Positions 24,747 to 33,057 of a stretch of DNA of 53,516 nucleotides are shown in pieces. The position numbers and the translations under genes are program-made. The stretch is taken from assembly GCA_038127535.1 (NCBI GenBank), contig JAYPHU010000027.1, positions 1-53,516 on the forward strand, in the 5' to 3' direction. Each line of letters begins with the position of its first letter. The first letter of the stretch is position 1. The notes beneath the pieces were generated by a model. It was not told the origin of the DNA. It saw only the letters and a program-made list of their open reading frames with translations, and made no database searches. This DNA is from JAYPHU01 sp038127535 (GTDB lineage Bacteria > Pseudomonadota > Alphaproteobacteria > Rhodospirillales > UBA2165).

Positions 24747-25574
24747 ATGGATGAAGTCAGCAATCCCGACGTCATGACCCAGGCGGCTAACGCGGCCGGC
24801 CTGCAGATTTATAACCTCAGCCAGCCCTGGGGGCATCACATGCCGGAATGGCCGTCGACCCCCGGCGTGAACGTGCATGTGAAGAAATTCCACGCCAAGG
24901 ACGGTATCTATCAGACCGAGTTCGAGGGCATCATGCACCGGGGCACCCATATGGATGCGCCGATCCATGTTACCGAAAACACGCCTCATATCATGGACTA
25001 TCCGCTCTGGCGGTTCTTCGGCACCGGCGTCGCGGTCTCCATCCCCAAGTCGAAATGGGAGGTGATCACGCCCGAAGATTTGGAGAACGCCACGCCGAAA
25101 ATCCAGGAAGGGGATATGGTCTTTATCAACACCGGCATGCATAAGCGCATGGCGGATACGGATGAGTACTTCGCCTATTCGCCGGGGATTTATACCCAGG
25201 GTGCGCAATGGCTGGTCGACAAGAAGGTGAAGCTGGTTGGCTATGACGTGCAGTCCAATGACCATCCGATGGCGACCAAGCTGGTGGATCATGGCCTCGG
25301 CCCGACACACCCGCACCTGATCGAGGAATATAAGGAACTGTTCGGCCGCGATCCGAAAGAGGACTTCCCCCGCTGGGAAGACGGGCACAAGACCCTGATG
25401 ATCGGCGGCGGCATTCCCGGAGTGGAGAATGTCGGCGGCGATCTGGACGCGGTGACCGGCAAGCGCTGCACCTTTATGTGCTTCCCCTGGCGTTGGGAAG
25501 GGGGCGACGGCTGCGGCGTGCGTATCCTGGCGGTGGTCGATCCGGAACAGAAATTCCGCTTCGAGCCGGCCTAA
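24747..25574 (+). CDS. Cyclase family hydrolase
   Basis: This 275-residue cyclase family protein has the complete metal motif HRGTHMDAPIHV. The same layout as its upstream neighbour follows: LSQPWGHHMPEWP, GTGVAVSIPKSKWEVI, VGYDVQSNDHPMATKL and RWEDGHKTLMIGGGIP. Family members hydrolyse N-formylkynurenine, isatin or related amides and lactones; the substrate here is unknown. It begins two bases after the upstream paralogue. It is followed after 29 bases by an SDR and then by a hydroxyacyl-CoA dehydrogenase, a catabolic-looking operon. Confidence 0.9.
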   Translation: MDEVSNPDVMTQAANAAGLQIYNLSQPWGHHMPEWPSTPGVNVHVKKFHAKDGIYQTEFEGIMHRGTHMDAPIHVTENTPHIMDYPLWRFFGTGVAVSIPKSKWEVITPEDLENATPKIQEGDMVFINTGMHKRMADTDEYFAYSPGIYTQGAQWLVDKKVKLVGYDVQSNDHPMATKLVDHGLGPTHPHLIEEYKELFGRDPKEDFPRWEDGHKTLMIGGGIPGVENVGGDLDAVTGKRCTFMCFPWRWEGGDGCGVRILAVVDPEQKFRFEPA

Positions 25575-25603
25575 TCACGATCAATCTTTTAAGGGATTAG
25601 AGT

Positions 25604-26428
25604 ATGTCAGACGGAGAAATCGGCGCGGTCACAGACTGGATGCGCGATCCAAGCAAGATGTTCGATGTGTCGGGCCAGACCGCCATTGTCACTGGGGCAT
25701 CCGGTGCGTTCGGCCGGGGCATTGCCGTGGTGCTGGGCGCGCAAGGGGCGAATGTGCTGCTGGCGTCGGGCAACGAGGACGAGCTTAAACAGGTCAAAAA
25801 GGATGTGGAGAGTGTCGGCGGCAAGGCCGAATACATCGTCCGCCGGCCCGATAGTCTGGAAGACGCGGAAGCCATGCGCGACGCGGCGCTGGAACATTTC
25901 GGTTCGATCAAGATGCTGGCCGTGGGCTCCGGCTACAACAAGGCGGGCTTCATCCACGAGTTGGATTACGAGACCTGGCAGGACGTGATGGACGCCAATG
26001 TAAGGGGTGCCTGGTTCATGGCCAAGGCGGTGGGCACCTATTGGATCGAGAACGAGATCAAGGGCAAGGTGGTCCTAATGTCGAGCGTGCGGGGCCGTCA
26101 TGGCAATATCTCGGGCTATACCGGTTACTGTGCGTCCAAGGGCGCAACCGACGGGCTGACCCGGGTGCTGGCCACGGAATGGGCCAAGTACGGCACGACG
26201 GTGAACGCCATCGCACCGACCGTGTTCCGCTCTAACCTGACGGCCTGGATGTACGGCGATGACGAGCTGGGTCAGGCAACCAAGGCGCGGTCCTTGTCGC
26301 GGATTCCGTTGGGCCGGTTGGGCGAAGTGGACGATCTGATGGGCATGGCGCTCTATCTGCTGTCGCCGGCCTCCGATTTCTGCACCGGCCAGGTCATGTA
26401 CGTGGACGGCGGCTTCACCGCCGGATAG
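25604..26428 (+). CDS. Short-chain dehydrogenase/reductase (SDR)
   Basis: This classical SDR of 274 residues has the cofactor loop TGASGAFGRG near residue 28, the catalytic tyrosine and lysine in YCASKG, and a serine in LMSSVRGRHG. The C-terminal VMYVDGGFTAG is typical. The usual NNAG segment after the fourth strand reads VGSGYNKAG, a departure worth noting. The substrate is unknown. It is third in the cyclase-cyclase-SDR-hydroxyacyl-CoA dehydrogenase operon. Its TAG stop is six bases before the TTG start of the next gene in the same frame. Confidence 0.92.
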   Translation: MSDGEIGAVTDWMRDPSKMFDVSGQTAIVTGASGAFGRGIAVVLGAQGANVLLASGNEDELKQVKKDVESVGGKAEYIVRRPDSLEDAEAMRDAALEHFGSIKMLAVGSGYNKAGFIHELDYETWQDVMDANVRGAWFMAKAVGTYWIENEIKGKVVLMSSVRGRHGNISGYTGYCASKGATDGLTRVLATEWAKYGTTVNAIAPTVFRSNLTAWMYGDDELGQATKARSLSRIPLGRLGEVDDLMGMALYLLSPASDFCTGQVMYVDGGFTAG

Positions 26429-26434
26429 GGCGGC

Positions 26435-27352
26435 TTGGCCAAGGAAAACATCGCAGTTATCGGCGCCGGGCTAATGGGCCACGGCATTGCCCAGGTGTTT
26501 GCCGCCGCCGGGCATAAGGTCCGGGTAAGTGATCCGAATGCGGAGGCGTTGGAAAGCCTGAACGCGCGGGTTCGGGATATCTTCGAGTTGTTGGACCAAG
26601 ATGCGGCGCTGGCGGATAACGTGTCGGCGGCCGGGAGCTTGGCCGAGTGCGTGGCCGATGCGGAGATCGTGATTGAGGCCGCGCCAGAAAAGCTGGACCT
26701 GAAACAAGCCCTGTTTGATGAATTGATTGAGGCCGCGCCGGCGGGCTGCATCCTGGCGTCCAACACGTCCGGCCTGCCGATCACCCAGATCGCCGCCAAG
26801 GCTAGCGCCCCGGAAAGGATTGTCGGCACGCACTTCTGGAACCCGCCACATCTGGTGCCGTTGGTCGAGGTGATCCAGGGTGAGAAAACCGACCCGGCAA
26901 TCGTCCAGCGGATGCTGGATCTGCTTAACGGCATCGGCAAGACGGCCGTGCATGCCAAGAAAGACATCCCAGGTTTTATCGGCAACCGGATGCAGCACGC
27001 ATTGAAGCGGGAGGCGATTGCCCTGGTGGAAAACGGGGTGTGCGATGCGGAGACCGTGGACAAGGTGGTCAAAGACGGGTTCGGCATGCGCCTGGCTGTG
27101 ATGGGTCCGCTCGAGAATTCTGATCTGGTGGGACTGAACTTGACGTTGGACATTCACGAGACACTATTGGCGGACCTGGATGCCTCGGACGCGCCGCAGA
27201 AACTATTGCGGGACAAGGTCGCCGCCGGTGAGCTCGGCATGCATGTGGGCAAAGGCTTTCGCGACTGGACGCCGGAAGAGGCGGAGGCCCAGCGCAAAGC
27301 CATGCGCGATCACCTGGTGGCTTATGTGAAGACGAGGTTGGGGAAGGGGTGA
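26435..27352 (+). CDS. 3-hydroxyacyl-CoA dehydrogenase family protein
   Basis: The 305-residue product has the NAD-binding VIGAGLMGHGIAQVFA (residues 8-23). The catalytic region ERIVGTHFWNPPHLVPLVEV carries the conserved His, followed by DIPGFIGNRMQHALKREA. This is the two-domain 3-hydroxybutyryl-CoA-type or L-carnitine-dehydrogenase-like layout. The frame upstream is closed by the SDR stop, so the start must be the TTG at 26435, with AGGG a few bases before it. It ends the four-gene operon. The stop is followed by a dispersed repeat. Confidence 0.9.
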   Translation: MAKENIAVIGAGLMGHGIAQVFAAAGHKVRVSDPNAEALESLNARVRDIFELLDQDAALADNVSAAGSLAECVADAEIVIEAAPEKLDLKQALFDELIEAAPAGCILASNTSGLPITQIAAKASAPERIVGTHFWNPPHLVPLVEVIQGEKTDPAIVQRMLDLLNGIGKTAVHAKKDIPGFIGNRMQHALKREAIALVENGVCDAETVDKVVKDGFGMRLAVMGPLENSDLVGLNLTLDIHETLLADLDASDAPQKLLRDKVAAGELGMHVGKGFRDWTPEEAEAQRKAMRDHLVAYVKTRLGKG

Positions 27353-27363
27353 CGCCTCTTCGT

Positions 27364-27470
27364 GCGTCATCCCCGACCTGCGCAGCAGTTGTCGAAGATC
27401 TACGACACAGGAGAATGAGATACCCGAGAATTGACGCCAACTATGTTGGCCTCAACTCGGGCATGACGGC
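27364..27470 (+). repeat. GCGTCATCCCCGACCTGCG repeat, direct copy
   Basis: The element begins GCGTCATCCCCGACCTGCG and contains AGATACCCGAGAATTG and a palindrome GCCAACTATGTTGGC flanked by CCCGAG and CTCGGG. The first 69 bases match the reverse complement of 21111-21172. The last part shares words with 12736-12780. It follows the hydroxyacyl-CoA dehydrogenase gene directly and may work as a terminator. It lies in the gap 27353-27513, where I see no gene. Confidence 0.75.
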
Positions 27471-27513
27471 GTAGAAGGATAACGCCTCCGCTGGTCCGCG
27501 CATGACCATGATT

Positions 27514-27795
27514 TTATACTTCCGCCAACCCTCTTAAATGCCGTTTCCAGCGGCAGCGCTGGCGCAACAGAAATCGCAACTCCTTGCGCAATCCGGGTGA
27601 GTTTCGACCGTAACCGCATTGGCGGATCCACCGGATCAGCCGGCGGGCGTTGATCGAATAGTCCCGGACCTCCACCTACGCCCGGCGGCGTTCGAGGATG
27701 CGGCGGTCGGCACGGATGGTGGAGAAAATGCCTTCGTCCGGCAGAGGGCCGTCATACTGCTGCTTAAGATAAAAACGTGCGCTGATCCTGTTCAT
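27514..27795 (-). pseudogene. Small basic protein gene interrupted by TAG
   Basis: From ATG at 27795 the frame encodes 39 residues (MNRISARFYLKQQYDGPLPD, then IFSTIRADRRILERRRA). It meets TAG at 27676-27678 (codon 40) and continues openly for 53 residues (VEVRDYSINARRLIRWIRQ, ending RHLRGLAEV) to a TAA at 27514-27516. Both halves are Arg-rich with similar composition and no other stops. This suggests a single 93-codon gene with one nonsense change, for example CAG or GAG to TAG. I do not recognise the family. It lies between a repeat and the repressor gene. Confidence 0.5.
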
Positions 27796-27884
27796 GCCGG
27801 ACTCCACCAAAAACTATGAGTGGTGGAAATATTTTCCGGAGATCGGTCCTGTTCAAGGGGACGAAAAAATAGCGGAGAGGGGAA

Positions 27885-28404
27885 TTAGCCCCGGCGGACC
27901 CAGATAATCGGGGCGGCCCAGAGCAGTTTAACGCCTTCGATCGGGGCGGCGTTGTAGGAGATCAGGTTGAATGTTTGGGGAGACGCGCCGGCCATCAGTT
28001 TTTTTACGTAGCCCTCGCCCTCTGCCGTTCTGACCAGGCAGTCCTTGTTCAGGCAATCGGCGATTTCCGTGCCCCGGCGCCGAGAACAGAGAAGGTAATC
28101 TCCCGGCCGATAGACCGGCAGCATGGATTTGCCTTGGACCGCGATGGCGATGGGGTCGGCGTCGTCCAGGGAGAACTCAAGCTCTTCAAAGCCGCCGCCC
28201 TGGGGGTTGTCGTCGATGGGAATAAAGCTTTTACCGGCAGAGACCCGGCCAACCGCGGGGATGGTAACCATTGCCGGGCCCACGTCGGAACGGAGCCAGA
28301 CCTCCGACACACCGAGCACGTCGGCGAGGCGCAACAGGGTATCGCCCCGCGGCTAATCGACCTTAACCTGGAGGTACTTGTATACCTTCTGTTCATTGAT
28401 GCAG
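27885..28404 (-). pseudogene. XRE/LexA-type repressor with S24 peptidase domain, HTH interrupted by TAG
   Basis: The intact C-terminal part (27885-28334, 149 residues if started at TTG) is an S24 signal-peptidase-like domain. The catalytic serine is in QGKSMLPVYRPGD and the lysine in GEGYVKKLMAG, as in LexA and phage CI repressors. Upstream in the same frame, NEQKVYKYLQVKVD runs into TAG at 28353-28355, then PRGDTLLRLADVLGVS. Together they look like the second half of an XRE helix-turn-helix. The first helix is not recognisable, so the DNA-binding domain appears broken. A short S24-only protein may still be made. No phage genes adjoin. Confidence 0.6.
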
Positions 28405-28535
28405 GGCGGAGCTGGGGACCTGGTCCGGCAGAGAAAGATATTCAGCCGGAACTTTGAATGATCCCCGCCACATAAATTGTTTTGCCGCTCCGGTTTGGGT
28501 AGATTGAGGAAAGATTTCAAAACAGTGGTGTTGTA

Positions 28536-29597
28536 GTGAGTTTCTATGAACGGTTGATCAGGCCGATCTTTTTCAAATTTCCCGCCGAAGGGGCGCATCG
28601 CCTTGCGCTTTGGGGCATTAAGAACGGTTTTGTGCCGCGGGCCCGCCGAACATTCGATCCGCTGTTGCGCACGACCGTTTTTGGATTGGAGTTTCAGTCG
28701 CCGATTGGTCTGGCCGCCGGCTTCGATAAAAACGCCGAAGTTGCTGGAAAGATGTGTGGGCTCGGGTTCGGCTTTACCGAGGCCGGCACAGTCACACCGT
28801 TGGCACAGCCCGGCAATCCCAAGCCTCGCATGTATCGGCTCGCAGAAGATGATGCCGTTATCAACCGGCTTGGGTTCAACAACAAAGGGCTGGACGCATT
28901 CACTGAGAACTATAAGCGTGCGAAAAACGGCGCGCCCGCCGGGATCATTGGCGCGAACGTCGGAAAAAATAAGGACAGTACTGATGTCGTTGGGGATTAT
29001 GTGACTGGAGTCTCGAAGCTGTCGGAGGTCGCCGACTATCTGGTGGTGAACGTGTCGTCTCCGAATACGCCGGGGCTTCGGGATTTACAGTCTCGGGAAA
29101 ACCTGGAGGCCTTATTGTCCGCCGTCGTGGCGGCCCGTGCCTCGGCACCAAAGCAACCACCCTTGTTGCTCAAATTCGCACCGGACATGGACGATGCCGG
29201 GCTGGAAGAGGTTGCCGCCGCGGCCCTTGCCCACCAAATTGATGGCTTGATCGCCACGAATACAACGGTTGACCGGCCGGAGAGTTTGGTCAGCCGTTTC
29301 CGTTCGGAGAGTGGCGGACTAAGTGGGCTTCCGTTGATGGTTCCATCGACGGACGCCCTACTCAAAATGTATAAATTGACTAACGGTCAACTGCCTTTGA
29401 TCGGGGTGGGCGGGATATTCACCGGTAAGGACGTCTATCGAAAAATACGCGCCGGCGCGAGCCTGGTCCAAGTTTACTCAGCGATGATCTATCGCGGGCC
29501 GCATTTGGCCATGCGCCTGGCAGAGGAACTGACGGAACTGTTGAAGAGGGATGGATTTCCGTCGGTGGCTGACGCGGTCGGGGCAGATGCAAAGTGA
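28536..29597 (+). CDS. pyrD: Dihydroorotate dehydrogenase (quinone), class 2
   Basis: PyrD class 2 oxidises dihydroorotate to orotate in pyrimidine synthesis and passes electrons to membrane quinone. The 353-residue product has the N-terminal helical membrane-association segment (FYERLIRPIFFKFPAEGAHR) and the FMN barrel with LAAGFDKNAEV. The active-site serine is in VVNVSSPNTPGLR, and IGVGGIFTGKDVYRKI binds FMN phosphate. The start is GTG at 28536, directly before SFYE. It is convergent with nadK, three bases apart. The upstream repressor pseudogene is divergent. Confidence 0.96.
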   Translation: MSFYERLIRPIFFKFPAEGAHRLALWGIKNGFVPRARRTFDPLLRTTVFGLEFQSPIGLAAGFDKNAEVAGKMCGLGFGFTEAGTVTPLAQPGNPKPRMYRLAEDDAVINRLGFNNKGLDAFTENYKRAKNGAPAGIIGANVGKNKDSTDVVGDYVTGVSKLSEVADYLVVNVSSPNTPGLRDLQSRENLEALLSAVVAARASAPKQPPLLLKFAPDMDDAGLEEVAAAALAHQIDGLIATNTTVDRPESLVSRFRSESGGLSGLPLMVPSTDALLKMYKLTNGQLPLIGVGGIFTGKDVYRKIRAGASLVQVYSAMIYRGPHLAMRLAEELTELLKRDGFPSVADAVGADAK

Positions 29598-29600
29598 TGT

Positions 29601-30368
29601 TTAAGGCTGAAACTGCTCTTTCAGAATACGTTCTTCGAGATTGTGTTCCGGATCGAATAGCAGTGTCGAAAATACGGAGTTCTTTTCCCGCACTTCGACC
29701 CGAATGACATTTCGTACTTCTGTAAAATCGGCCACGGCGTTTACTGGCCGCAATTCTGCATCCAAAATTTCGAACGTAACCACCGAATTTCTTGGCAATA
29801 ACGCCCCGCGCCATCGCCGTGGTCTGAACGCGCTGATAGGCGTTAGAGCCAATAGGTCCGCGCCCAACGGCACGATCGGCCCATAGGCGGACATATTGTA
29901 AGCTGTACTGCCGGCTGGCGTTGAGACCAACACCCCATCGCAAATCAGCTCCTCCAACCGTTCCACATCGTCGACCTTGATTTTAATCTTGGCCGCGTAT
30001 CTCACACTTCGCAGCAACGACACCTCGTTAATGGCGAGGGCATCGACTTTTTCACCGGAGAGGGTTTCGGCGGTCATCTCCAGAGGATGGAGTTCGATGG
30101 GATCCGCTCGCTGAATGCGCTCCATGAAGCCGGAAACCTTGAACTCATTCATCAGGAAGCCGACAGAACCCAGGTTCATCCCGAAGATCGGCGTCTTGTC
30201 CTTCATGTGTTTGTGTAGGGTGGACAACATGAACCCGTCGCCACCTAACGCGACAATGACGTCGGCTTCTTCCGGTGGCACCGTCGGGCACACGGCCTCC
30301 AGCGCCGCCGCCGCTTCTGTAGCAGGGGCGTGCGTGTCCGCTTCAATCGCGATCGACGAAATGTCCAT
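29601..30368 (-). CDS. nadK: NAD kinase
   Basis: NadK phosphorylates NAD to NADP. The 255-residue product has the family GGDG motif (42-45, in VALGGDGFMLST), the conserved NE in AINEVSLLR, and LVSTPAGSTAYNMSAYGPIV. These are diagnostic. The length matches alphaproteobacterial NadK. It lies 81 bases downstream of moaA on the same strand, so the two may share transcripts. It is convergent with pyrD. An ATG ten bases upstream is in another frame. Confidence 0.95.
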   Translation of the reverse strand: MDISSIAIEADTHAPATEAAAALEAVCPTVPPEEADVIVALGGDGFMLSTLHKHMKDKTPIFGMNLGSVGFLMNEFKVSGFMERIQRADPIELHPLEMTAETLSGEKVDALAINEVSLLRSVRYAAKIKIKVDDVERLEELICDGVLVSTPAGSTAYNMSAYGPIVPLGADLLALTPISAFRPRRWRGALLPRNSVVTFEILDAELRPVNAVADFTEVRNVIRVEVREKNSVFSTLLFDPEHNLEERILKEQFQP

Positions 30369-30449
30369 CCTGGGTCATCCTATTGCTGATGATGCGGCAG
30401 AGTATAGCGATGATGGGGAACTGCGCCAGTCTCGTGACGCAGCCGAGGT

Positions 30450-31448
30450 TTAGCCGCCGGTGACACTCATATGCCTGGTGACCGCCGGCGCTGCACCAGT
30501 CCGGTCGATGACAAAATCATGGCCTTTTGGTTTGCGGCCGATGGCTTCGTCAATGGCGCGCATGAGGGCTTGGTCCGTGGGATCTTCCCGTAAGGGCGTC
30601 ATCAAGTCTGCCCAATCATCCTGCCCCAGACACATATAGAGCTTGCCGGTACACGTCAGCCGCACTCGATTGCAGCTTTCACAGAAATTATGGCTCAGCG
30701 GGGTGATAAAGCCGATCCGTTTGCCGGTTTCCCGCACGATCGCATACCGCGCCGGCCCGCCGGTCTGATACTCTGTGTCGTCCAGAGTCCAGTTTTCCTC
30801 GATCTTGTCGCGCACGACCGTGAGCGGCAGGTATTGATCCACCCTATCTTCATCAATCTCGCCGACCGGCATGGTCTCGATGAAGGTCAGATCAAAACCT
30901 TCCCGGCCACACCAGCTTACCATCTCGTCAAGTTCCGTATCATTGACGCCCTTCAGCGCCACGGCATTGATCTTGATTTCGAGACCCGCCTCCTTGGCCG
31001 CTTTCAGGCCTTCCATCACTTCATGAAGATTACCCCAGCGGGTGACTTTCTTAAATTTCTCCACATCCAATGTATCGACCGACACATTGATCCGTTTGAC
31101 ACCGCAGCGCGCCAGATCATCCGCATACTTGGCCAGCAGGCTGCCATTTGTGGTCAGGGTCAGTTCCTGCAACTCGCCTGATTTCAGATGCCGGCTCAGA
31201 TCCTCAATAAAATGCATGACATTGCGGCGGACCAAAGGCTCACCGCCGGTAAGCCGCAGCTTATCGACGCCGGCGCGGATAAACGCCGTGCAGACCCGAT
31301 CCAGCTCTTCCAGGCTCAGTAGGTCCTTCTTGGGCAAAAACGTCATGTTCTCCGCCATACAATAGGTACAGCGGAGGTTGCAGCGATCCGTCAGGGATAC
31401 GCGCAAATAGGACACATGGCGTCCATATGGGTCGATCAGATTAGTCAT
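30450..31448 (-). CDS. moaA: GTP 3',8-cyclase (molybdenum cofactor biosynthesis)
   Basis: MoaA is the radical SAM enzyme that rearranges GTP in the first step of molybdenum cofactor synthesis. The 332-residue product has the N-terminal cluster motif CNLRCTYC (Cys23, Cys27, Cys30), the C-terminal cluster FCESCNRVRLTCTGKLY, and the terminal Gly-Gly (SVTGG) essential in this family. I chose ATG at 31448, which gives MTNLIDPYGRHVSYLRVS as in homologues; an upstream start at 31532 adds an unrelated basic stretch. It stands near fdhD, mobA and the molybdenum-dependent formate dehydrogenase. Confidence 0.96.
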   Translation of the reverse strand: MTNLIDPYGRHVSYLRVSLTDRCNLRCTYCMAENMTFLPKKDLLSLEELDRVCTAFIRAGVDKLRLTGGEPLVRRNVMHFIEDLSRHLKSGELQELTLTTNGSLLAKYADDLARCGVKRINVSVDTLDVEKFKKVTRWGNLHEVMEGLKAAKEAGLEIKINAVALKGVNDTELDEMVSWCGREGFDLTFIETMPVGEIDEDRVDQYLPLTVVRDKIEENWTLDDTEYQTGGPARYAIVRETGKRIGFITPLSHNFCESCNRVRLTCTGKLYMCLGQDDWADLMTPLREDPTDQALMRAIDEAIGRKPKGHDFVIDRTGAAPAVTRHMSVTGG

Positions 31449-31593
31449 GTTCGCCGTTTTCAGGAGCAAAAGCGTTCGGCACAGCCGTATATAACGCTTG
31501 CTTAAGATAGTACGGCGCAGGGGCTTTGTCACGCCTGTGAAGGCGGTTATTTCCTTGAAAGGAGGCCCCTAGATTAAGGCGGTAAAACCAGGA

Positions 31594-31797
31594 TTAAGCC
31601 GCGTTTAGCTTGTGTCCGTGGTGGACTCGGGACAAATGCTGGCGCAGGGATTTCGACAGATTGTCGGACTCCTCGCGGGCCATGCCGAGCAGGAGCTCAG
31701 CCCGTTCGCCATCGTCAATCGTCTCGGCTTCCCGGATCAGTTTGTTCAGGAAGGCGGCTTGCCTGGTGACAATTTTTATATATTCGGATGTGGACAT
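31594..31797 (-). CDS. Small protein of unknown function (67 residues)
   Basis: I do not recognise this protein. It is 67 residues, helical and charged, with SEYIKIVTRQAAFLNKLIRE and RAELLLGMAREESDNL, and no signal peptide or cysteines. GAGG lies about six bases before the ATG, which supports translation. It is divergent from the other small gene at 31914 and lies between moaA and fdhD. The region 31449-31593 between it and moaA shows no gene. Confidence 0.65.
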   Translation of the reverse strand: MSTSEYIKIVTRQAAFLNKLIREAETIDDGERAELLLGMAREESDNLSKSLRQHLSRVHHGHKLNAA

Positions 31798-31913
31798 GGG
31801 ATCCTCTAAATTTTACTTGAAAAATGCAGGGTAACCCCAATTTAGTTACAACAGTCTTAATGGCTTTTAGCTATACTCTCTGAAACGCTACCAGCCGAAT
31901 TGGGAGATAGCCC

Positions 31914-32123
31914 GTGCCGGACCAGGATCGCAGACTAAGTGATAAGATTATGATCGCCCACGCGCAGGCGAGCGATGATGGCAAAATGGGCATGGCCGAG
32001 GCGTTGTTGGAGGCTTTGGAAGTCGATCTCTCCGCTATCGGTGGAAACCAGACGGAAAACCGTGAGGCCACGGAAAAGTTGGAAGCGGCGTTCGAGCTGC
32101 ATGAGCGGAGCCTCGCACAGTAG
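31914..32123 (+). CDS. Small protein of unknown function (69 residues)
   Basis: This is an unrecognised helical acidic protein of 69 residues starting at GTG 31914, with GGGAGA upstream. It contains KIMIAHAQASDDGKMGMAEAL and ends EAAFELHERSLAQ. It lies 34 bases upstream of fdhD on the same strand and is probably co-transcribed with it. Composition and a ribosome-binding site argue that it is real, though the overlapping alternative frame leads into fdhD and only one can be used. Confidence 0.6.
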   Translation: MPDQDRRLSDKIMIAHAQASDDGKMGMAEALLEALEVDLSAIGGNQTENREATEKLEAAFELHERSLAQ

Positions 32124-32157
32124 CTTTCCCGCTCCCGATACCGTAGTCTGCCTGCCT

Positions 32158-33057
32158 ATGAAGAGTGTCAGACAGGTAGCAATTTTGACCAAAGAATTAG
32201 AAGTTTCCCCGAATCCGGAAGACTCCCAGCTGACCGAGCGGCTGGACGGGGTTGATCAGAATGGTCAGCCTGTTACCGCGTCGGTGACTGTTGAGCGTCC
32301 GTTGACGCTATTCCTCAATAGCCAGGAAATCGTCACGATGATGACCATCGGCGACTATCCCGAATATTTGGCGGTCGGTTACCTGGTGAACCAGAACATG
32401 CTTCTCCCCGATGACGTCGTTATGGGGATTGAGTACCACGATGATGTTGAAACCGTCGTGGTCCGGACTGAACGGGAAACCAACTTCGAGAACAAGCTAC
32501 GGAAGAAGACACTGACGTCCGGCTGCGCCCAGGGGACCGTCTTCGGGGACCTGATGGAAAAATTCGAGGACGTCAAACTGGCGGATGATGTTCGGCTGAG
32601 AACTTCCGATCTATATACGCTCATACACAAGATCAATACCGCGCCGAGCCTCTACCTGACTGCCGGCGCGATTCACGGATGTGTTCTGTGCGAGGGTGAC
32701 CGCCCGCTGATCTATATGGAAGACGTGGGCCGCCATAACGCCGTCGATAAAATCGCCGGTTACATGTATCTCAAAGACATTTCGCCTGAAGACAAGATTT
32801 TCTATACCACCGGCCGTCTCACCAGCGAGATGGTGATCAAGACAGTGCAGATGGGAATACCCATCCTTGTGTCCCGATCTGGCTTTACTGCCTGGGGCGT
32901 GGAGCTAGCCCGGCAGGCGAACTTAACACTGATCGGCCGGGCACGGGGCAAGCGCTTCATGGCCTTGGCCGGACAGCATCGTATTGAATACGACGCCGCC
33001 TCCGATGACGATCTAGATGAGCCGGCACATCTCCGGCGGAAAGGCGCTGAGACGTGA
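32158..33057 (+). CDS. fdhD: Formate dehydrogenase accessory sulfurtransferase FdhD
   Basis: FdhD carries sulfur from a cysteine desulfurase to the molybdenum cofactor of formate dehydrogenase. The 299-residue product shows RPLTLFLNSQEIVTMMTIGD, YPEYLAVGYLVNQNML, the cysteine loop TSGCAQGTVFGD (one Cys where E. coli FdhD has two), AGAIHGCVLCEGDRPL and EDVGRHNAVDKIAG. I chose ATG at 32158, which fits the family N-terminus; the frame is open to 31975 but that part overlaps the small gene upstream. It overlaps mobA by four bases. The target enzyme is presumably the formate dehydrogenase at 34827-39241. Confidence 0.95.
   Translation: MKSVRQVAILTKELEVSPNPEDSQLTERLDGVDQNGQPVTASVTVERPLTLFLNSQEIVTMMTIGDYPEYLAVGYLVNQNMLLPDDVVMGIEYHDDVETVVVRTERETNFENKLRKKTLTSGCAQGTVFGDLMEKFEDVKLADDVRLRTSDLYTLIHKINTAPSLYLTAGAIHGCVLCEGDRPLIYMEDVGRHNAVDKIAGYMYLKDISPEDKIFYTTGRLTSEMVIKTVQMGIPILVSRSGFTAWGVELARQANLTLIGRARGKRFMALAGQHRIEYDAASDDDLDEPAHLRRKGAET

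Noticed and set aside
24390..25388. Minus-strand open frame of 332 codons
   Set aside because: It lies opposite the two cyclase genes, and its product has no family pattern.
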